A stretch of 64,000 bases of DNA from Phytophthora sp. 'mugwort' (GCA_033558025.1 JAUCEF010000005.1:5642001-5706000), one strand, 5' to 3'. Positions 19,052 to 30,672 are shown, counted from the stretch's first letter. The notes: generated by a model not told the origin, from the letters alone. Program-made: numbers and translations.

Positions 19052-19915
19052 ATGTCGGTCGCGCCAAGATTTGTGGCAGTCTTTTGCGCGTTGCTTGTGG
19101 TAGGGACGTTGGTTCGTGGGCAGCAAAGTACGTCATTTCGCTTGCGGTACAGCTCTGGGTACTTCGTCCAAGGAGATCCCAGCCACCGAATTCCAGCGTC
19201 GAACCCGCCTCGCATGGGTCTCGTGGAAGGAAAAAAATGGCACGACATACATGCTGAAATGGACGCGAGACGACATGGGGGCACTCGAATGAAGCTTGTG
19301 GTCTTTCTGCGCCATGGAGAAGGCACACACAACGTCGCGATTGAGAAGTACGGCGGCGATGCGTGGAACGCGTATTACTGCAAGTTACCTGAGTATTTGG
19401 ATGCGCCCCTGACTACTACCGGGATCCAGCAAGCTGAAAAAGCGTCAACAAGACTCAATACCGAGATTGAGAACGGTCTACAGCTGGAGCATGTGCTTAT
19501 TTCGCCGCTCGAGCGTGCGTTGAGAACCTTCACCATTGCGTACCAGAACCAGAGTTCGAATATCAGCAATGCACCATTAGAGCTGCCTCGAGAGGTACTT
19601 GGTGTGGATACTTGCGACGAACGTCGCAGCATCTCCGAAAAGAGACTGCAGTATCCGAAGCTGGACTTCAGTGGTTTCGAGTCCGATGCGGATCCGTGGT
19701 GGACACCAGATCACCGAGAGACTGACACTGAGCTAGAGACTCGCGCAATCAAGTTTTTAGACCTGATCTTTTACAACATGTCGGCGCAGAGTGTGGGGGT
19801 TGTCTCGCACAGCGTGTTTGGTGCTGCGCTTCTGCGCGTGATTGGTCATCGTGAATACAGCCTTGGGACGGCCGAGTTTCTACCGCTTCTCGTGGAGGAA
19901 GTCACGACACTGTAA
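19052..19915 (+). CDS. Secreted histidine phosphatase / phosphoglycerate mutase-like paralogue
   Basis: 287-residue paralogue of the preceding gene with the same architecture: GYFVQGDPSHR, MGLVEGKKWHD, VFLRHGEGTHN (RHG at 87-89), LDAPLTTTGIQQAEK, ISPLERALRTF, WWTPDHRETDTE and GVVSHSVFGAALL with the second catalytic His. The first 23 residues form a clear signal peptide (MSVAPRF, a hydrophobic core AVFCALLVVGTLV, cleavage after RG). The product is therefore probably secreted. The frame is open to an upstream Met at 19,004, but those 16 residues would bury the signal, so 19,052 is preferred. Potential N-glycosylation sites (NQSS, NMS) fit an extracellular protein. A tandem duplication followed by a change of location is inferred. 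Confidence 0.88.
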   Translation: MSVAPRFVAVFCALLVVGTLVRGQQSTSFRLRYSSGYFVQGDPSHRIPASNPPRMGLVEGKKWHDIHAEMDARRHGGTRMKLVVFLRHGEGTHNVAIEKYGGDAWNAYYCKLPEYLDAPLTTTGIQQAEKASTRLNTEIENGLQLEHVLISPLERALRTFTIAYQNQSSNISNAPLELPREVLGVDTCDERRSISEKRLQYPKLDFSGFESDADPWWTPDHRETDTELETRAIKFLDLIFYNMSAQSVGVVSHSVFGAALLRVIGHREYSLGTAEFLPLLVEEVTTL

Positions 19916-20807
19916 CCCGACAGAAAATTTTCAGCGTGGATATGTGGAGCTGGAAACGCCGGAGTTAAGTGGCGTTGGCGAGAGCGAGAGCTCCATCCGT
20001 CGTTGATGCCGATGCCAACTAAGTTCGATCACACCGTTTCCTCCTCATCGATCATTGCGTTGAATTTTTACAAACTTCGTAACTCGAATACCATGTTTCT
20101 TGAGCAACCGTATTACTTAGCCGTAAATCTGGAAGAGCCCCTCCCCATCTTGCTCTCGACCTCGATCGCGCAAAGATATACCTAGTATTTTGAATGTATG
20201 ATGCTTGGGGGACAAAGTGTCTGACAGACCACCGGAAGTGTCTTCAACATCACCATAGATGTATTAACCATACATGCATTTCTATTAAATACAGCTATTT
20301 TAACCGGAAGTGCCTTCAACGTCACCATACAGTACATGTATTAACCATACATGTACTTCTATTAAAATACATGTACGGTTAATACTGTACTTCTATTAAA
20401 ATACATGTACGGTTAATACTGTAGTGATGTTGAAGGCACTTCCGGTTAAAATAGCTGTATTTTAATAGAAATGCCAGCATTTAAGTGTGGCTCTGGGGCA
20501 CTATTAAGTTCGGCGTATACATCATGATAGGATGCACTTCAGTGCGCCGGAAGCAATTTTCAAGGTCGATTTATAGTAAATGAGGAACGCTGCAGCGAGT
20601 GGATTCGCTGCCACAATCACGACCAACAACAAGTTTACTTCCGTGACACGCTGCGAAGGACTTGATAGGTGCACGGCTCTGTATCAATTGCAAAGTGTAT
20701 TGTAGCTCTAGTGTTTGGCTGTCCATCCTCCGACGCCGCAGCTCAGTCTTCACAGTCTACTTCATTCTGCATTTTGCTTTGACTTGCCACCCGGATCGAT
20801 CACAAAG
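19916..20807. other. Intergenic DNA between phosphatase pairs
   Basis: No gene seen. It contains the foldback element at 20,231-20,474. The last about 300 bp before the alkaline phosphatase pseudogene would be its former promoter. The DNA immediately before its ATG at 20,808 (ACTTCATTCTGCATTTTGC) resembles the DNA before the intact copy (ACTTCCATTCTGCATTTCGC), supporting duplication that included promoter sequence. Confidence 0.6.
20231..20474. repeat. Foldback MITE with internal duplication
   Basis: The left end at 20,276 (GCATTTCTATTAAA...ACCGGAAGTGCCTTCAAC) is the reverse complement of the right end (GTTGAAGGCACTTCCGGT... to 20,474). Each arm is about 80 bp and imperfect towards the centre. 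The centre holds two adjacent copies of a roughly 34-bp unit (TTCTATTAAAATACATGTAC, then GGTTAATACTGT) at about 20,354-20,422. A partial third arm copy precedes the element (20,231-20,288). It is non-coding and AT-rich, typical of a MITE. The host superfamily is not identifiable. Confidence 0.85.
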
Positions 20808-22333
20808 ATGATCAATCTGGTTCGAGCCGTGGCCCTGTGTGCCGCCGCCGCGACCTCACAAGTGCGGCTTCCCACTACTAGTACAAGACAGTCGACGTGT
20901 ACTACAACTTCGATGAGAACGAAGACGGACCGCGTAGTGTCATCATGATGATTCCGGATGAAACAGGCCCCAATTTCTTCACTATGGCACGCACCTTTCT
21001 CGATCCGAGTCTGCAGACTCGTCTTCACATTGATCCGCATCTTATGGGAACCATCCAGAGACACTCGTCTACGAGCTACATTACGGACTCGGCGGCGGCC
21101 GCTACCGCTTACTCGACGGGGTACAAGACTTACGATTCTGCGATTGCTTGTACACGTACAAGGAGCCCTTGGGCACTGTTCTGGAAGCTGCCAAGGCTCG
21201 TGGCATGGTGACCGATATGATCGTGACGTGCCGAATGATTCACGCCACTCCGGCGTCGTTCGCAGCTCACGTTGTGGACCGTGACTCGGAAGACGACATC
21301 GCTGCGCAGTACGTCGCCAATAAGAACCTTGATTTCCTGCTAGGTGGCGGCAGGAAATACTTTAACGAGTCCATGTTTGAGGACTTGGAGGCTAATGGCT
21401 ACACGGTGGCGAACAACTACCAGGATCTGCTGGATTACCAGATCGCAAATGCTGACTCGGGTGTTCTTCATCTGTTCGGTCTCTTCAAGGAGAGCCACAT
21501 GACGTATGAAAGTTGACCGACTGCGTGGGGTGGCTGTTAACGACACGACTGCACGTGAACCAAGTCTTCCGGAGATGGTGGAGTTCGTCCTTGGTCTTCT
21601 GCGCAAGAATGAACAGGCAAAGAAGCACGGGTACTTCGTGACGATTGAAGGCTCTCGTGTCGACCACGCGGGACACTCGAATGACCCTGGTACTATGGCG
21701 AAGGAAGCGATCGCCTTCGACGAGACGGTGGCTATGGTGTTGGATCACGTTGAGCAGTCTCCAAACACTGCGATGCTGTCTGCGGCCGACCACGGCACTG
21801 ATGGCCTCACACTTGGCCCTAGCGGCATGGAATACCCGTACCGATGGTATCCTATGCAATTACAGCAGCAAAACATGTCGACTGCAGGAACGTTTGGAGG
21901 AATTTTTGGCAAGCGACGAGTGTGCCATCGGAACCAACGCAACGTGCAAGGCTGTTCTATTAGAAATATCCAAGAGGATGTTGGCTAACTACACTAACGT
22001 GACGTCCGTGACGGATGATGATGTCGCTAAGCTCGTGACGGAAATCGCCACGGCAGTTGACGATACGCGCGATCTGTACTTGGTCCTAATTGTACTGGGT
22101 CACATCATTAGCGCGCCAGCGTGGATTGGCTGGACGACCGTTGGTCACGTTGGCACGAACGTGAATCTGTACTGCAAGGGTCCGTTCATCTTCGAACGCA
22201 TGTGCAAGAGAATGCACGAAAACGTATACCTAACAAATTGATGACGACGTTCTTAGGCTTGGAACACCAGCAGGAGTTGGAGACGTTGAAACACCGCAAC
22301 ATTTCAGTGCTGGAGGACCCACTAGCGTTTTAA
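20808..22333 (+). pseudogene. Alkaline phosphatase pseudogene (tandem copy of the downstream gene)
   Basis: Collinear with the intact alkaline phosphatase 1.25 kb downstream, from the signal-peptide-like start (20,808) to the same C-terminus (LEDPLAF*). It is broken by several mutations. A frameshift follows codon 16-17. The Tyr-Glu-Tyr of the paralogue has become Tyr-stop-Tyr by a GAG to TAG change near 20,880. Further frame changes are needed near 21,148, 21,510, 21,890 and 22,220. The phosphorylation site TDSAAAATA and ligand blocks (EGSRVDHAGHSND; AADHGTDG) are still readable, but the first metal-site DGTG reads DETG. The scatter of lesions indicates relaxed selection for some time, not a sequencing slip. 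Confidence 0.92.
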
Positions 22334-23580
22334 TTAGAGCAAGACACTTCTTGACAACCTTTCCCCAGGCGGAGCTGCACACTTGTGGCAATCAAGTTCT
22401 GGTACGAATTTTAAAGTAAGCCGCAAACGTCGAATCTCGCTTCGAAGAATCTGATGCTGAGATGAACATGCCTGCTGCCCTGCAACGTGGTCCACGTCAT
22501 GGAGGGGCTTGCCTAACAGCATTGTGGAGTCCACTGCAGTTACACTGATGTAACTCTAACCCCGTTATGGCCATCTAGCGATCGCTAACTTACCGACGCG
22601 AAGACGTAAGTATACCCCTTTTTGTCCATGTCTTGAGATCCGCTGCTGCATCACCTTATCGATGTCACGCTTCAATCATGTTGCCCTCCGTCGTGCTGCC
22701 GATCTGTTCGTCAGCAAGCACAGTGCCCCGCATTCAGCCTGATTTTGGTGTGGACCGTCCTACAAGACGTCAGGTCGAGAATCTTCCCTCTGGTAAGACG
22801 AACAGAACAAGAGTGGCGATGTTTGGGGGGTGCGCATGACCACTCATTGACAAGGTGGGTGATACCGGCAGGAGACGGACGCTATTCTGCAAATAGTTGG
22901 TACTTTTCGATCTTTAATCGTGCTAGCGACGCAAAAGTATTCTAACCTACCATGAGGAAAGCGATTAGAGAAGCGTTTCTCGAAGCAAAATATAGCAGCC
23001 ATGATTTTCACAGCTCAGCTTCGCATTCACCTGAAAGTCTTTGCCGGGCCTGGATGTAGAAATACTACAGTAGACCATGCCATTAGAAGCGGCTAACTCG
23101 TAAGTACTTCAAAGTATCATACACACCATGCACACAGTCGAAATATTGTTGTTTACAATTATTGATCTATGATCTAGATCCGTGAAAACGCAAGACAGTC
23201 CGTGATCCTACCCACAATTTACCCCATACAGATTCGTGGTACAGTACATGTAACGTCCATGTGCTCACAATCGGGTCTCTGTTCCCACAACAGTTGACAT
23301 TAAACTGACAGGTAGTATCAACCATTAGCAATGCGATTAAATTAATCCAAGCGCTTCAGCCTAAGATTCGCTGCAACTCTCAACGGGAATCTCCTCGGTC
23401 AAGACGAGCAGCGGTCAAGAGCCAACCATCACATTTACGAGCCCACCAATGCGCGGAGTATGAAGAGCTCCGTATCGATGGGGGTCTTCTACATGTATTT
23501 GGCATTAGACCTCATACTTCCATTCTGCATTTCGCTCGGTCCTGTTCACACGCATCCAATTACTAGTACTGCACCTTGCC
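22334..23580. other. Intergenic DNA between alkaline phosphatase copies
   Basis: About 1.25 kb. Short frames such as 22,633-22,839 have no recognisable similarity. The final stretch before 23,581 probably holds the promoter of the intact gene. Confidence 0.5.
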
Positions 23581-25113
23581 ATGGCCAACCTCGCCCGCGT
23601 CTTGGCTCTGTGCGCTACTGCTGTCACGCTCGCCAATGCCGCTACCCGCTACGAGTACAAGACGCTCGATGTCGACTACACATTCGACGAGAACGAAGAC
23701 TCTCCACGCAGCGTCATCATGATGATCCCGGACGGCACGGGTCCAAACATCTTCACACTTGCACGCACCGTACTGGACCCGACGCTCGAGACGCGCCTGC
23801 ATATTGACCCGCACCTCATGGGAACGGTGCAGACGCACTCGTCCATGAGTTACATCACCGACTCAGCGGCGTCTGCGACGGCCTACTCGACGGGATACAA
23901 GACGTATGACTCGGCTATTGCTGTCGACACGTACGAGCAGCCACTGGGCACAATACTGGAAGCGGCCAAGGCCCGTGGTATGGTGACCGGTATGATCGTC
24001 ACTTGCCGCGTGACCCATGCGACACCTGCTTCGTTCGCGGCTCACGTGATCGACCGTGACTCCGAAGACGACATCGCCGCACAGTACGTCGCGAACAAAC
24101 AGCTCGACTTCCTGCTGGGCGGCGGCAAGAAACATTTCAACGAGTCCATGCTCGAGGACCTCAAGTCGAACGGTTACTCGCTGGCCAGCAACTATCAGGA
24201 TCTGCTGGACTACCAGTTGGCCAACGCTGACACGGGCACTCTTCGCCTGTTTGGTCTGTTTCACAAAGGCCACATGTCGTATGAGGTGGACCGCCTACGT
24301 GAGCTTGCTTTAGACAACTCGACGGCGCGTGAGCCCAGTCTTTCGGAGATGGTGGACATTGTGCTGGGCCTTCTGCGCAAGAACGAGCAGGCCAAGAAGC
24401 ACGGCTACTTTGTGATGATTGAGGGTTCACGCGTGGACCACGCCGGCCACTCGAACGACCCTGGGACCATGGCGAGGGAGGCGATTGCATTTGATGAGTC
24501 TGTTGCTGTAGTGCTCGACCACGTGGAGCAGACCCCGAACACGGCGATGCTGTCCGCTGCCGACCACGGCACTGGCGGTCTCACGCTCGGACGCGGACCT
24601 GCTTACCCGTACGCCTGGTACCCGACCGAGCTGCAGCTGCAGATCATGTCGACGGAGGCCATGCAGGAACAGCTTGAAGCCGTTCTTGAAGGCAGCGACT
24701 GCGCCAGTGGCGCCAATGAAACGTGCAAGGACGCGCTGCTCACCTCGAGCAAGAATCTCCTCGCCAACTACACGAACGTGACCACAATTTCTGATGAAGA
24801 AGTCGTTGAGCTCGTCACTGAAATTGCCACCGCTGTCGACGAAACTCGCGATCTGGGAAACGTCATGATTGAGCTGGGCCACGTGATCAGCGTGCGTGCT
24901 GCCATCGGCTGGACTACCATCGGCCACGTCGGCACGGACGTGAATCTGTACTGCAAGGGTCCGCTCATATTTGAACGCATGTGCAAGGGTGTCCACGAGA
25001 ACACGTACTTAAACAAGATGATGACGACGTTCTTGGGTCTGGAGCACCAGCAGGAGCTGGAGACATTGAAGCACCGCAACATCTCAGTACTCGAGGACCC
25101 CCTTGCTTTTTGA
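23581..25113 (+). CDS. Secreted alkaline phosphatase
   Basis: 510-residue alkaline phosphatase hydrolysing phosphate monoesters, predicted secreted. Residues 1-20 form a signal peptide (ANLARVLALCATAVTLANA). The metal/active-site set is complete by comparison with the family: Asp51 (DGTG), nucleophile Ser95 (TDSAASATA), His146 and Thr148 (THATPASF), Glu281, Asp286 and His290 (EGSRVDHAGHSND), Asp328-His329 (AADHG), and a last His in TIGHVGTDVNLY. Length is normal for a eukaryotic-type enzyme without a C-terminal GPI signal. One uninterrupted exon, with several NxT/S sites. It is the intact member of a tandem pair and lies downstream of two phosphatases of another superfamily, so this locus is a phosphatase cluster. 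A role in phosphate scavenging from organic sources is likely but inferred. Confidence 0.95.
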   Translation: MANLARVLALCATAVTLANAATRYEYKTLDVDYTFDENEDSPRSVIMMIPDGTGPNIFTLARTVLDPTLETRLHIDPHLMGTVQTHSSMSYITDSAASATAYSTGYKTYDSAIAVDTYEQPLGTILEAAKARGMVTGMIVTCRVTHATPASFAAHVIDRDSEDDIAAQYVANKQLDFLLGGGKKHFNESMLEDLKSNGYSLASNYQDLLDYQLANADTGTLRLFGLFHKGHMSYEVDRLRELALDNSTAREPSLSEMVDIVLGLLRKNEQAKKHGYFVMIEGSRVDHAGHSNDPGTMAREAIAFDESVAVVLDHVEQTPNTAMLSAADHGTGGLTLGRGPAYPYAWYPTELQLQIMSTEAMQEQLEAVLEGSDCASGANETCKDALLTSSKNLLANYTNVTTISDEEVVELVTEIATAVDETRDLGNVMIELGHVISVRAAIGWTTIGHVGTDVNLYCKGPLIFERMCKGVHENTYLNKMMTTFLGLEHQQELETLKHRNISVLEDPLAF

Positions 25114-26152
25114 ATGCAAACGGGTTGAGTGTAAATGACATTTTGTCGTTGTGAACGATTTTGCTAACAACAGGTACAAGACAGCTGAATGAAATTGTCG
25201 TTTACCTTTCCTCTTTAAAAAATCGCGGAGCTTTTACAGCTCCTCAACTTCACAGCGAGAAACAAGGGTCCGTGGTCATCAAGTGAAGAAACACTTAGTA
25301 CATAGTGTAGTATACAGAGTATTAACGCAGAAGGCGACCAAATCTTTGGCATTAAATATCCTGATCAAACACACGAGCTGAGCGGTAAGTCGTACCAAGC
25401 TTTTCGGTATCGCCTCCATGATTCTCCCACGACGCCCGTATGCTATCGCATAGCTAAAAAAGACTCGTTCGAGAAGAACGTTTCTGTACCTCTTCCGATG
25501 GCACCCACCGCGCCGTGCAGAAGACTCGCAATATCAATGAGCTTTCACGAGCAATCGACGGTATCACGTAAGATATCGACCCTGAGACTGCATTTGTGTT
25601 TGGCAATTACGAAGATGACGATAGATTCCCGTTCGTAGGAAATGTTGTGATCTTGAAGTTCGAAAAGTATTTTGGCTCTCAACGAGCTGGACCTTTTCAG
25701 CTCTTTCGTTCGGACGCGACCTTTAAAAGTCCGGCTACCCTCTGATAACCTCATAATTTTACTGAACACGACGTTTACCTTGATGAGCTTGGTTCCAGAT
25801 CCAACGCTGCTTTCAGATTAAGACCGAGGACGAGGACGAGAACGACCTCGTTCGACAAGACGTGGAGCTATAGATAAATAAATACCCGGACGATCCATTC
25901 AAGAGGCGCGGGGGGGGGGGGGGGTATTTGAGAACTGTTCGGTCAGGTATACGGTAGTGTATATACTATTTTTGCATGGGTGTTTTGCATCAATGAAAAC
26001 GGACCTACAAAAGTGTAATAAACGGACCTGAAATAGTGTAGTCTACGAGGGAGCCCCGGTTTTTACCCACCGCGAAGTTGCTTACCGGTATCAACCTTCC
26101 TCAAATCGGAATTAGTTCGAAAATTTAAGTTAGGAACTAATATGCATTAAGG
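25114..26152. other. Intergenic DNA, no gene
   Basis: Contains only short frames without similarity and a G-run of about 14 at 25,911-25,924. It marks the transition from the phosphatase island to the transposon-rich block. Confidence 0.5.
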
Positions 26153-26399
26153 TGTTGGCGGCGGCACCCCGCCAGTACGTCAGTTACCTACGAATATTAC
26201 AACACGAACATCACGTTCGGTACCTACAAACACTTGTGACAAGTTCCATTGCGCCCGTCCTTCCCGCCACCACGGGTCGCAATCGCCACTCCTGTCGTCT
26301 TGCTGGAGCCACTGCTGTGTCTGTGGTCGTTGCCGCCATCCTCGCTCGGCGTCACTGACTCTATCCGCACTCCAACACTTCTTCCGGGTCGTCTTCATT

Positions 26400-29300
26400 C
26401 AAGCGAGACTAGCTCCCGCAACTCAGCTGGCCGCGGGCCGGAAATGGCTTGGTCATGTAGTCGACCCGCGTTTGACTAGACTCGCAGTATTTCACTGTAT
26501 TGACGCCCTTTTGCACAAAGCCATTGACGAACTCCACGCGAACGTCAATGTTCTTTACCTTGTCTGACCAAATCGTCCTCCTCTAACTGCTGTATCATCG
26601 ACTGGTTATCTACGTGCAGGAGAATAGGGTCCGTCCACGACAATATTTAACTCGCCCAGCACTTCGCGTAGGCCAAGGGGTTCGCTAGCCACCTGCTAGG
26701 CAGCAACGAACTCCGCTTCCATAGTAGAAAATCGAAAGCGCAACGCTGGTCTGTTTTATACAGAATTAATCGACAATCATAGCACACCACCGCTCACAGA
26801 CTTGAGGTTAGTGCGGTCAACAGAATAGTCAGTATCGATGTATCCTACGAGTTTCACCCCGCTCTAATGCTTCACCGCGAAGTCGATCTTCATGTGCAGC
26901 TTCACGTCGATCGTACCGTTCAGGTACCCCATGATGCGCTTTGCGTGCTGCCAGTCCGACTCACGAGGTGCATGCGCACGATTCGTTAGACGGTGCACGG
27001 CATACACGATTTAATGCGTTGTGTACCGTGCAATCCACAGCAAGGTTCCCACAAGAGGGTGGAAAGCTTAATCGTAGGGTGAGCCACCGTGCCATTCCCA
27101 CTGATGGCAGCAACGCATTGCCCTCGTCGTCGTCATTGTCTCAATGAGTGACTGGCACTCTTACCGGATTGAATTGCGGAGACCAAAACGCTCTCACATC
27201 TCCATGATAGCTTGCGCTGGTTCAACATATATCCATACTCCTCCTTGTACTCGTCGCCAGTGCCAGGAACTTGAACACATGCCGCAAATCCATGACATTC
27301 AACACGATCGTGCCCTCGAAGAACTTGTCAACATTTGCAAAGGCTCGTACCTGTCACGAGCAGTAAGTCGTCGGCATACACGCCCGACACGTTAGATCCG
27401 ACACACTGCCTGTCGGGGCGGCTATGCACTTGCAGTGCAGAGGAGGAAGCAGGTAGGCTTGGACTTGTGGGGAACGACGCACGTTTTGGAATGATGATAT
27501 TTGTTTGTTTTTCTCTTCCTAGCTACGACATGCATGCGATCATGGAAGCACCTCGTGTTCTCCATGCGCTCCCTTACTGGGTAAGCTTCTTTTTTCTTTT
27601 TCTGTATACTTAACCTAAATGTAAGCAACGTTTCCTTTTTCCTAAATTTGTTCTGTGCAGGTACGCATCAGGTACGTGCCTTCGGCGGCTGCCTGCCATG
27701 CGCGTCCTGGCCGTTCAAGGCAGCTCGCGCATGGTGGCTTGCTACATAGACCGCTGCCGTGCTCGGTCAGCACGCCCGTGAGGGTGATGACCTAGGCGTG
27801 CTGACCGGCACGCCGTACTCGGCCTGACACTGCCCCTCATGTATACGGAGCTGTTCGTGTAACATTGTTTGAAACCGAGACGAAGCAACGTCTTCCGGAG
27901 GTACTGAGCACACAGGCATGCTTAAAGCCATACAAGCTCTTCTGCAGCCTCAGCGCAATTTGCTTCTCATTAGTTATCCGTATATCGGCTCTCATGATCG
28001 CCCCCCCCCCCCCCCCCCTCGGTACGTGCACCATGATCTACAGGTCGGACTCATTGCTCGCTCTACCATATGCGTTAGAGAAGTCACCTTATTTTGCGGG
28101 CTTATAATACTTTCGCGAAAGAGCGAGTATGGTTTTGACAGACAGATTCTCAATTGTAGTTCACCCCGTATACCTGTTCGTTACTGTAGGCCACAAGCCG
28201 GGCTTTGAATCTCTATAAGGAGCCACCTGCATGATTCTTGGTCTTGAGCACCTACTTAGAGTGCAATAGCTTCGCGTGCTGTGGTTTAACCACAAATTTC
28301 CACGTGTCATAGACCCCAGGACGTTAATTATATCTGTCATTTCCTTTATCCATTCACCCGCGCGATCAGAGCGCATTACTTCGGCGTATTGGCTTTGGTC
28401 CTCCGAGAAGCTTGCAATTGCGATCGGTACGTGTTTATGTCCCATATTGCGCGTGCACATCCGACCCGATTCAGCGGGCTAGCGAGGCAGGAATCCTTCA
28501 TGCTTGACCTGATCATCAGCCGCGACAGCTCTTTCCGTTGTCGAACTGCCTCGTGCATTTTTGTTGTCTTCGATCTGTTGCTACGCTTTGACTTATATCT
28601 GACCCGGCCGTAAGTAATCTTACGATCCTTCCGTTGGAGAGCGTCTTCCGCGCGGCGATGGCGACGGCACGGTCAGGGCTCCGGGTCTCCCCGTTGAAGT
28701 TGTGCTTGTAGCTGTTCGTTGCCGGTCGCATTGAGCGTCTCTACGTTCTACACGTGCTGTGTCACGATGGCGGCGCGCTGATGTGACAGGAAGTCTTTGT
28801 AGCTCTGGGTTTTATCGCCCTTTCCTATGATCATGCCAACTTCAGCACGAAGATTCCACGCCTTTTTGCCCGGGTCGCGGTACGCCGTGCATGAATTACC
28901 GAACATCATGATGTCAGCCAGCTGCAGCTTCACGCCTGTCAGCATCTGAAGCGGTGGTGCCCGGTTTGGGTTCGCGCTCGTCAGGCCCCTGTTCAAGATG
29001 AAAGCGCGTACTGAACCTGAGTGTAATGCGAGACCGCTCGCAAAAAAAGGACATGCTCCTCGCCATGTTGGGCACAGCCCTTTGGCCTTGCTGTTGCAGG
29101 CCTGGCTCTTGGCCTCGCTGACTTGCCTGACGACTCACGTCGACGGTCAAAACAAGTCAACATGTTTGTACGCCCCACATCCGTCCGTGCGCAGCAAGTG
29201 CACACCTTGCAGCAGTTGAGTTGGCGCTGGAAGTGCACCAGGGAGTACTCAAATATTTTGGCGGCTTGGTCCTTCTTCTTTGCCACAAACACCCTGCCGT

Positions 29301-29540
29301 AGTTCGTGTAATGGGCCACGACATTCGCCAGGTATATGTTGCCGTTGCGGTCCGTATGGGTCATGGCCTTTTGAGATCATTGCAGATGACCCCACCAATC
29401 CTGTTAACCGGCGCGTTCTTGCTTTGTTTTTCTTCGACTGAGCATTCTTGGACTGCTTTCCTTTGGCGCACGTAAGACAGTTGATCCGCGTTCGGACAGA
29501 CATCTCAATCCCTGAGCAGGGGCATCGACCATCTTCTCTA
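26400..29540 (-). pseudogene. Copia integrase, reverse transcriptase and RNase H remnants
   Basis: Integrase: the GAG-pre-integrase zinc region CLTCAKGKQSKNAQSKKNKA (about 29,475-29,415), a core piece (IYLANVVAHYTNYGRVFVAK) at about 29,340-29,280, and a later piece NPNRAPPLQMLTGVKLQLAD (about 28,970-28,910). Reverse transcriptase: LRLQKSLYGFKHA (about 27,955-27,915) and VSGVYADDLLLVTGTSL (about 27,395-27,345), which carries the YVDD box as YADD. RNase H: ESDWQHAKRIMGYLNGTID-like and TMEAEFVAA-like pieces at about 26,960-26,700. Many frame changes separate the fragments. Confidence 0.8.
27420..27840 (+). other. Insert with splice-like exon inside Copia RT (possible captured gene fragment)
   Basis: The two reverse transcriptase motifs flanking this segment should be about 150 bp apart but are about 550 bp apart, so roughly 400 bp is foreign. 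On the + strand it has an intron-like GCAG/GTAGGC start, then CTTCCTAG acceptor-like DNA. A 59-bp open piece (YDMHAIMEAPRVLHALPYW) follows, then a GTAAGC donor, a pyrimidine-rich tract and a GTGCAG acceptor. This exon-between-introns pattern suggests a captured host gene fragment. The parent gene was not recognised. Confidence 0.35.
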
Positions 29541-29649
29541 CCGTTTCGAAGCTATGGTGTCCGAGCCTCGCGTGCAGCACCATCAGCGTGCACTTTACTG
29601 TACCACACTCCGAGTTGTCCTTCTTGCTTGTTTGAGCGCAGCGTACACC

Positions 29650-30672
29650 ACGGTGCTTCTTCCCTCACGTGAACTCGCGCTTCTCGAGTTTGTCACCTTC
29701 ATCGCGTTCACCGTGTTCACAACCACGACGTTGTTTACCTTGTCCACCTCGAACTCGCGAACAATCCTTGCCAAATATCGACAACTTCCTTAGTAGACCA
29801 ACATCATGTATTTTTCTCTTAACTTGCAGTACGGCAGCAAGTTCTGCGCAGAGCCCCCCATTGCTTAGAATAACGTCATGTTCTTTCCCATCTATCGTAG
29901 CGCTGTCTTTCGTGGTCACCGGAAGAATCTGGCCATCAGCGGCGTTGAAGTTGTCGCTGCAGTCCACAGCATCTATAAGAAGGCTGGCAGATCCCGGCTA
30001 GCTACACTGTTGAGCACCCACGAGGTGCAGTCGCTGTGCCCCACCGCTAGTGCAAACACTGGTAGTCCACCCTTCTTCTTGTCGAGGCGATTCATTTTCA
30101 TGTGACCGGTTTGGTTGCAGCGCCAGTAGCGACGTTCATTGTCTCCGGCGTCTGCGCTCTCGACTGCATTCGTGACAAGACGCCCGCCGCCATTGTTACC
30201 AGCGGATCTATGGTCGCGGTCATAACGAAAGTCCCTGTCGTCCATTGCTTCCAGCGTTCATATCCACCTCAAGCGTGATAACAAAAGGCCGCCAGCTCCC
30301 ACGTGATGGACACAGCGCCGATCAAGTCTCGTTTGCATTGCCCTTTTTTTGATCTCCGGCAGCACACACTCGCTTTTTCATTTTTTTATTTGAGGTATAT
30401 TGTGTTACTTTTTCTACTGCTAGAACTGAACTCTAATGACCTTATCTCATTAAGCCTGAAATGCTTGACCTCAAACACCACAGCCGGTCTCACCTTTCCC
30501 CGGCTCCTTCCTCCACCGTTCTCTGTCCATTGTTAATATCCCATTGACCCATGTCTCCGTCCATGAGCGAAGTCAATCCCTTGTTTAGCTTGTGTTTCTT
30601 ATCGTCTTCCGTGAAGATTATCATCACGCTGCCGTGGCGGTCCATTGCAAAATTGGAAAACCAGTCAGCCAT
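29650..30672 (-). pseudogene. Copia gag and protease remnant
   Basis: A gag-like start reads MADWFSNFAMDRHGSVMIIF (30,672). Further along, a CCHC-type knuckle (RRYWRCNQTGHMKMNRL) lies near 30,150. The protease start WVLNSVASRD, normally WxLDSGASxH, is at about 30,010, with the catalytic Asp changed to Asn. CSDNFNAADGQILPVTTKDS follows after a frame break near 29,965. Order and motifs fit Copia gag-protease; lesions make it non-functional. Confidence 0.75.
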
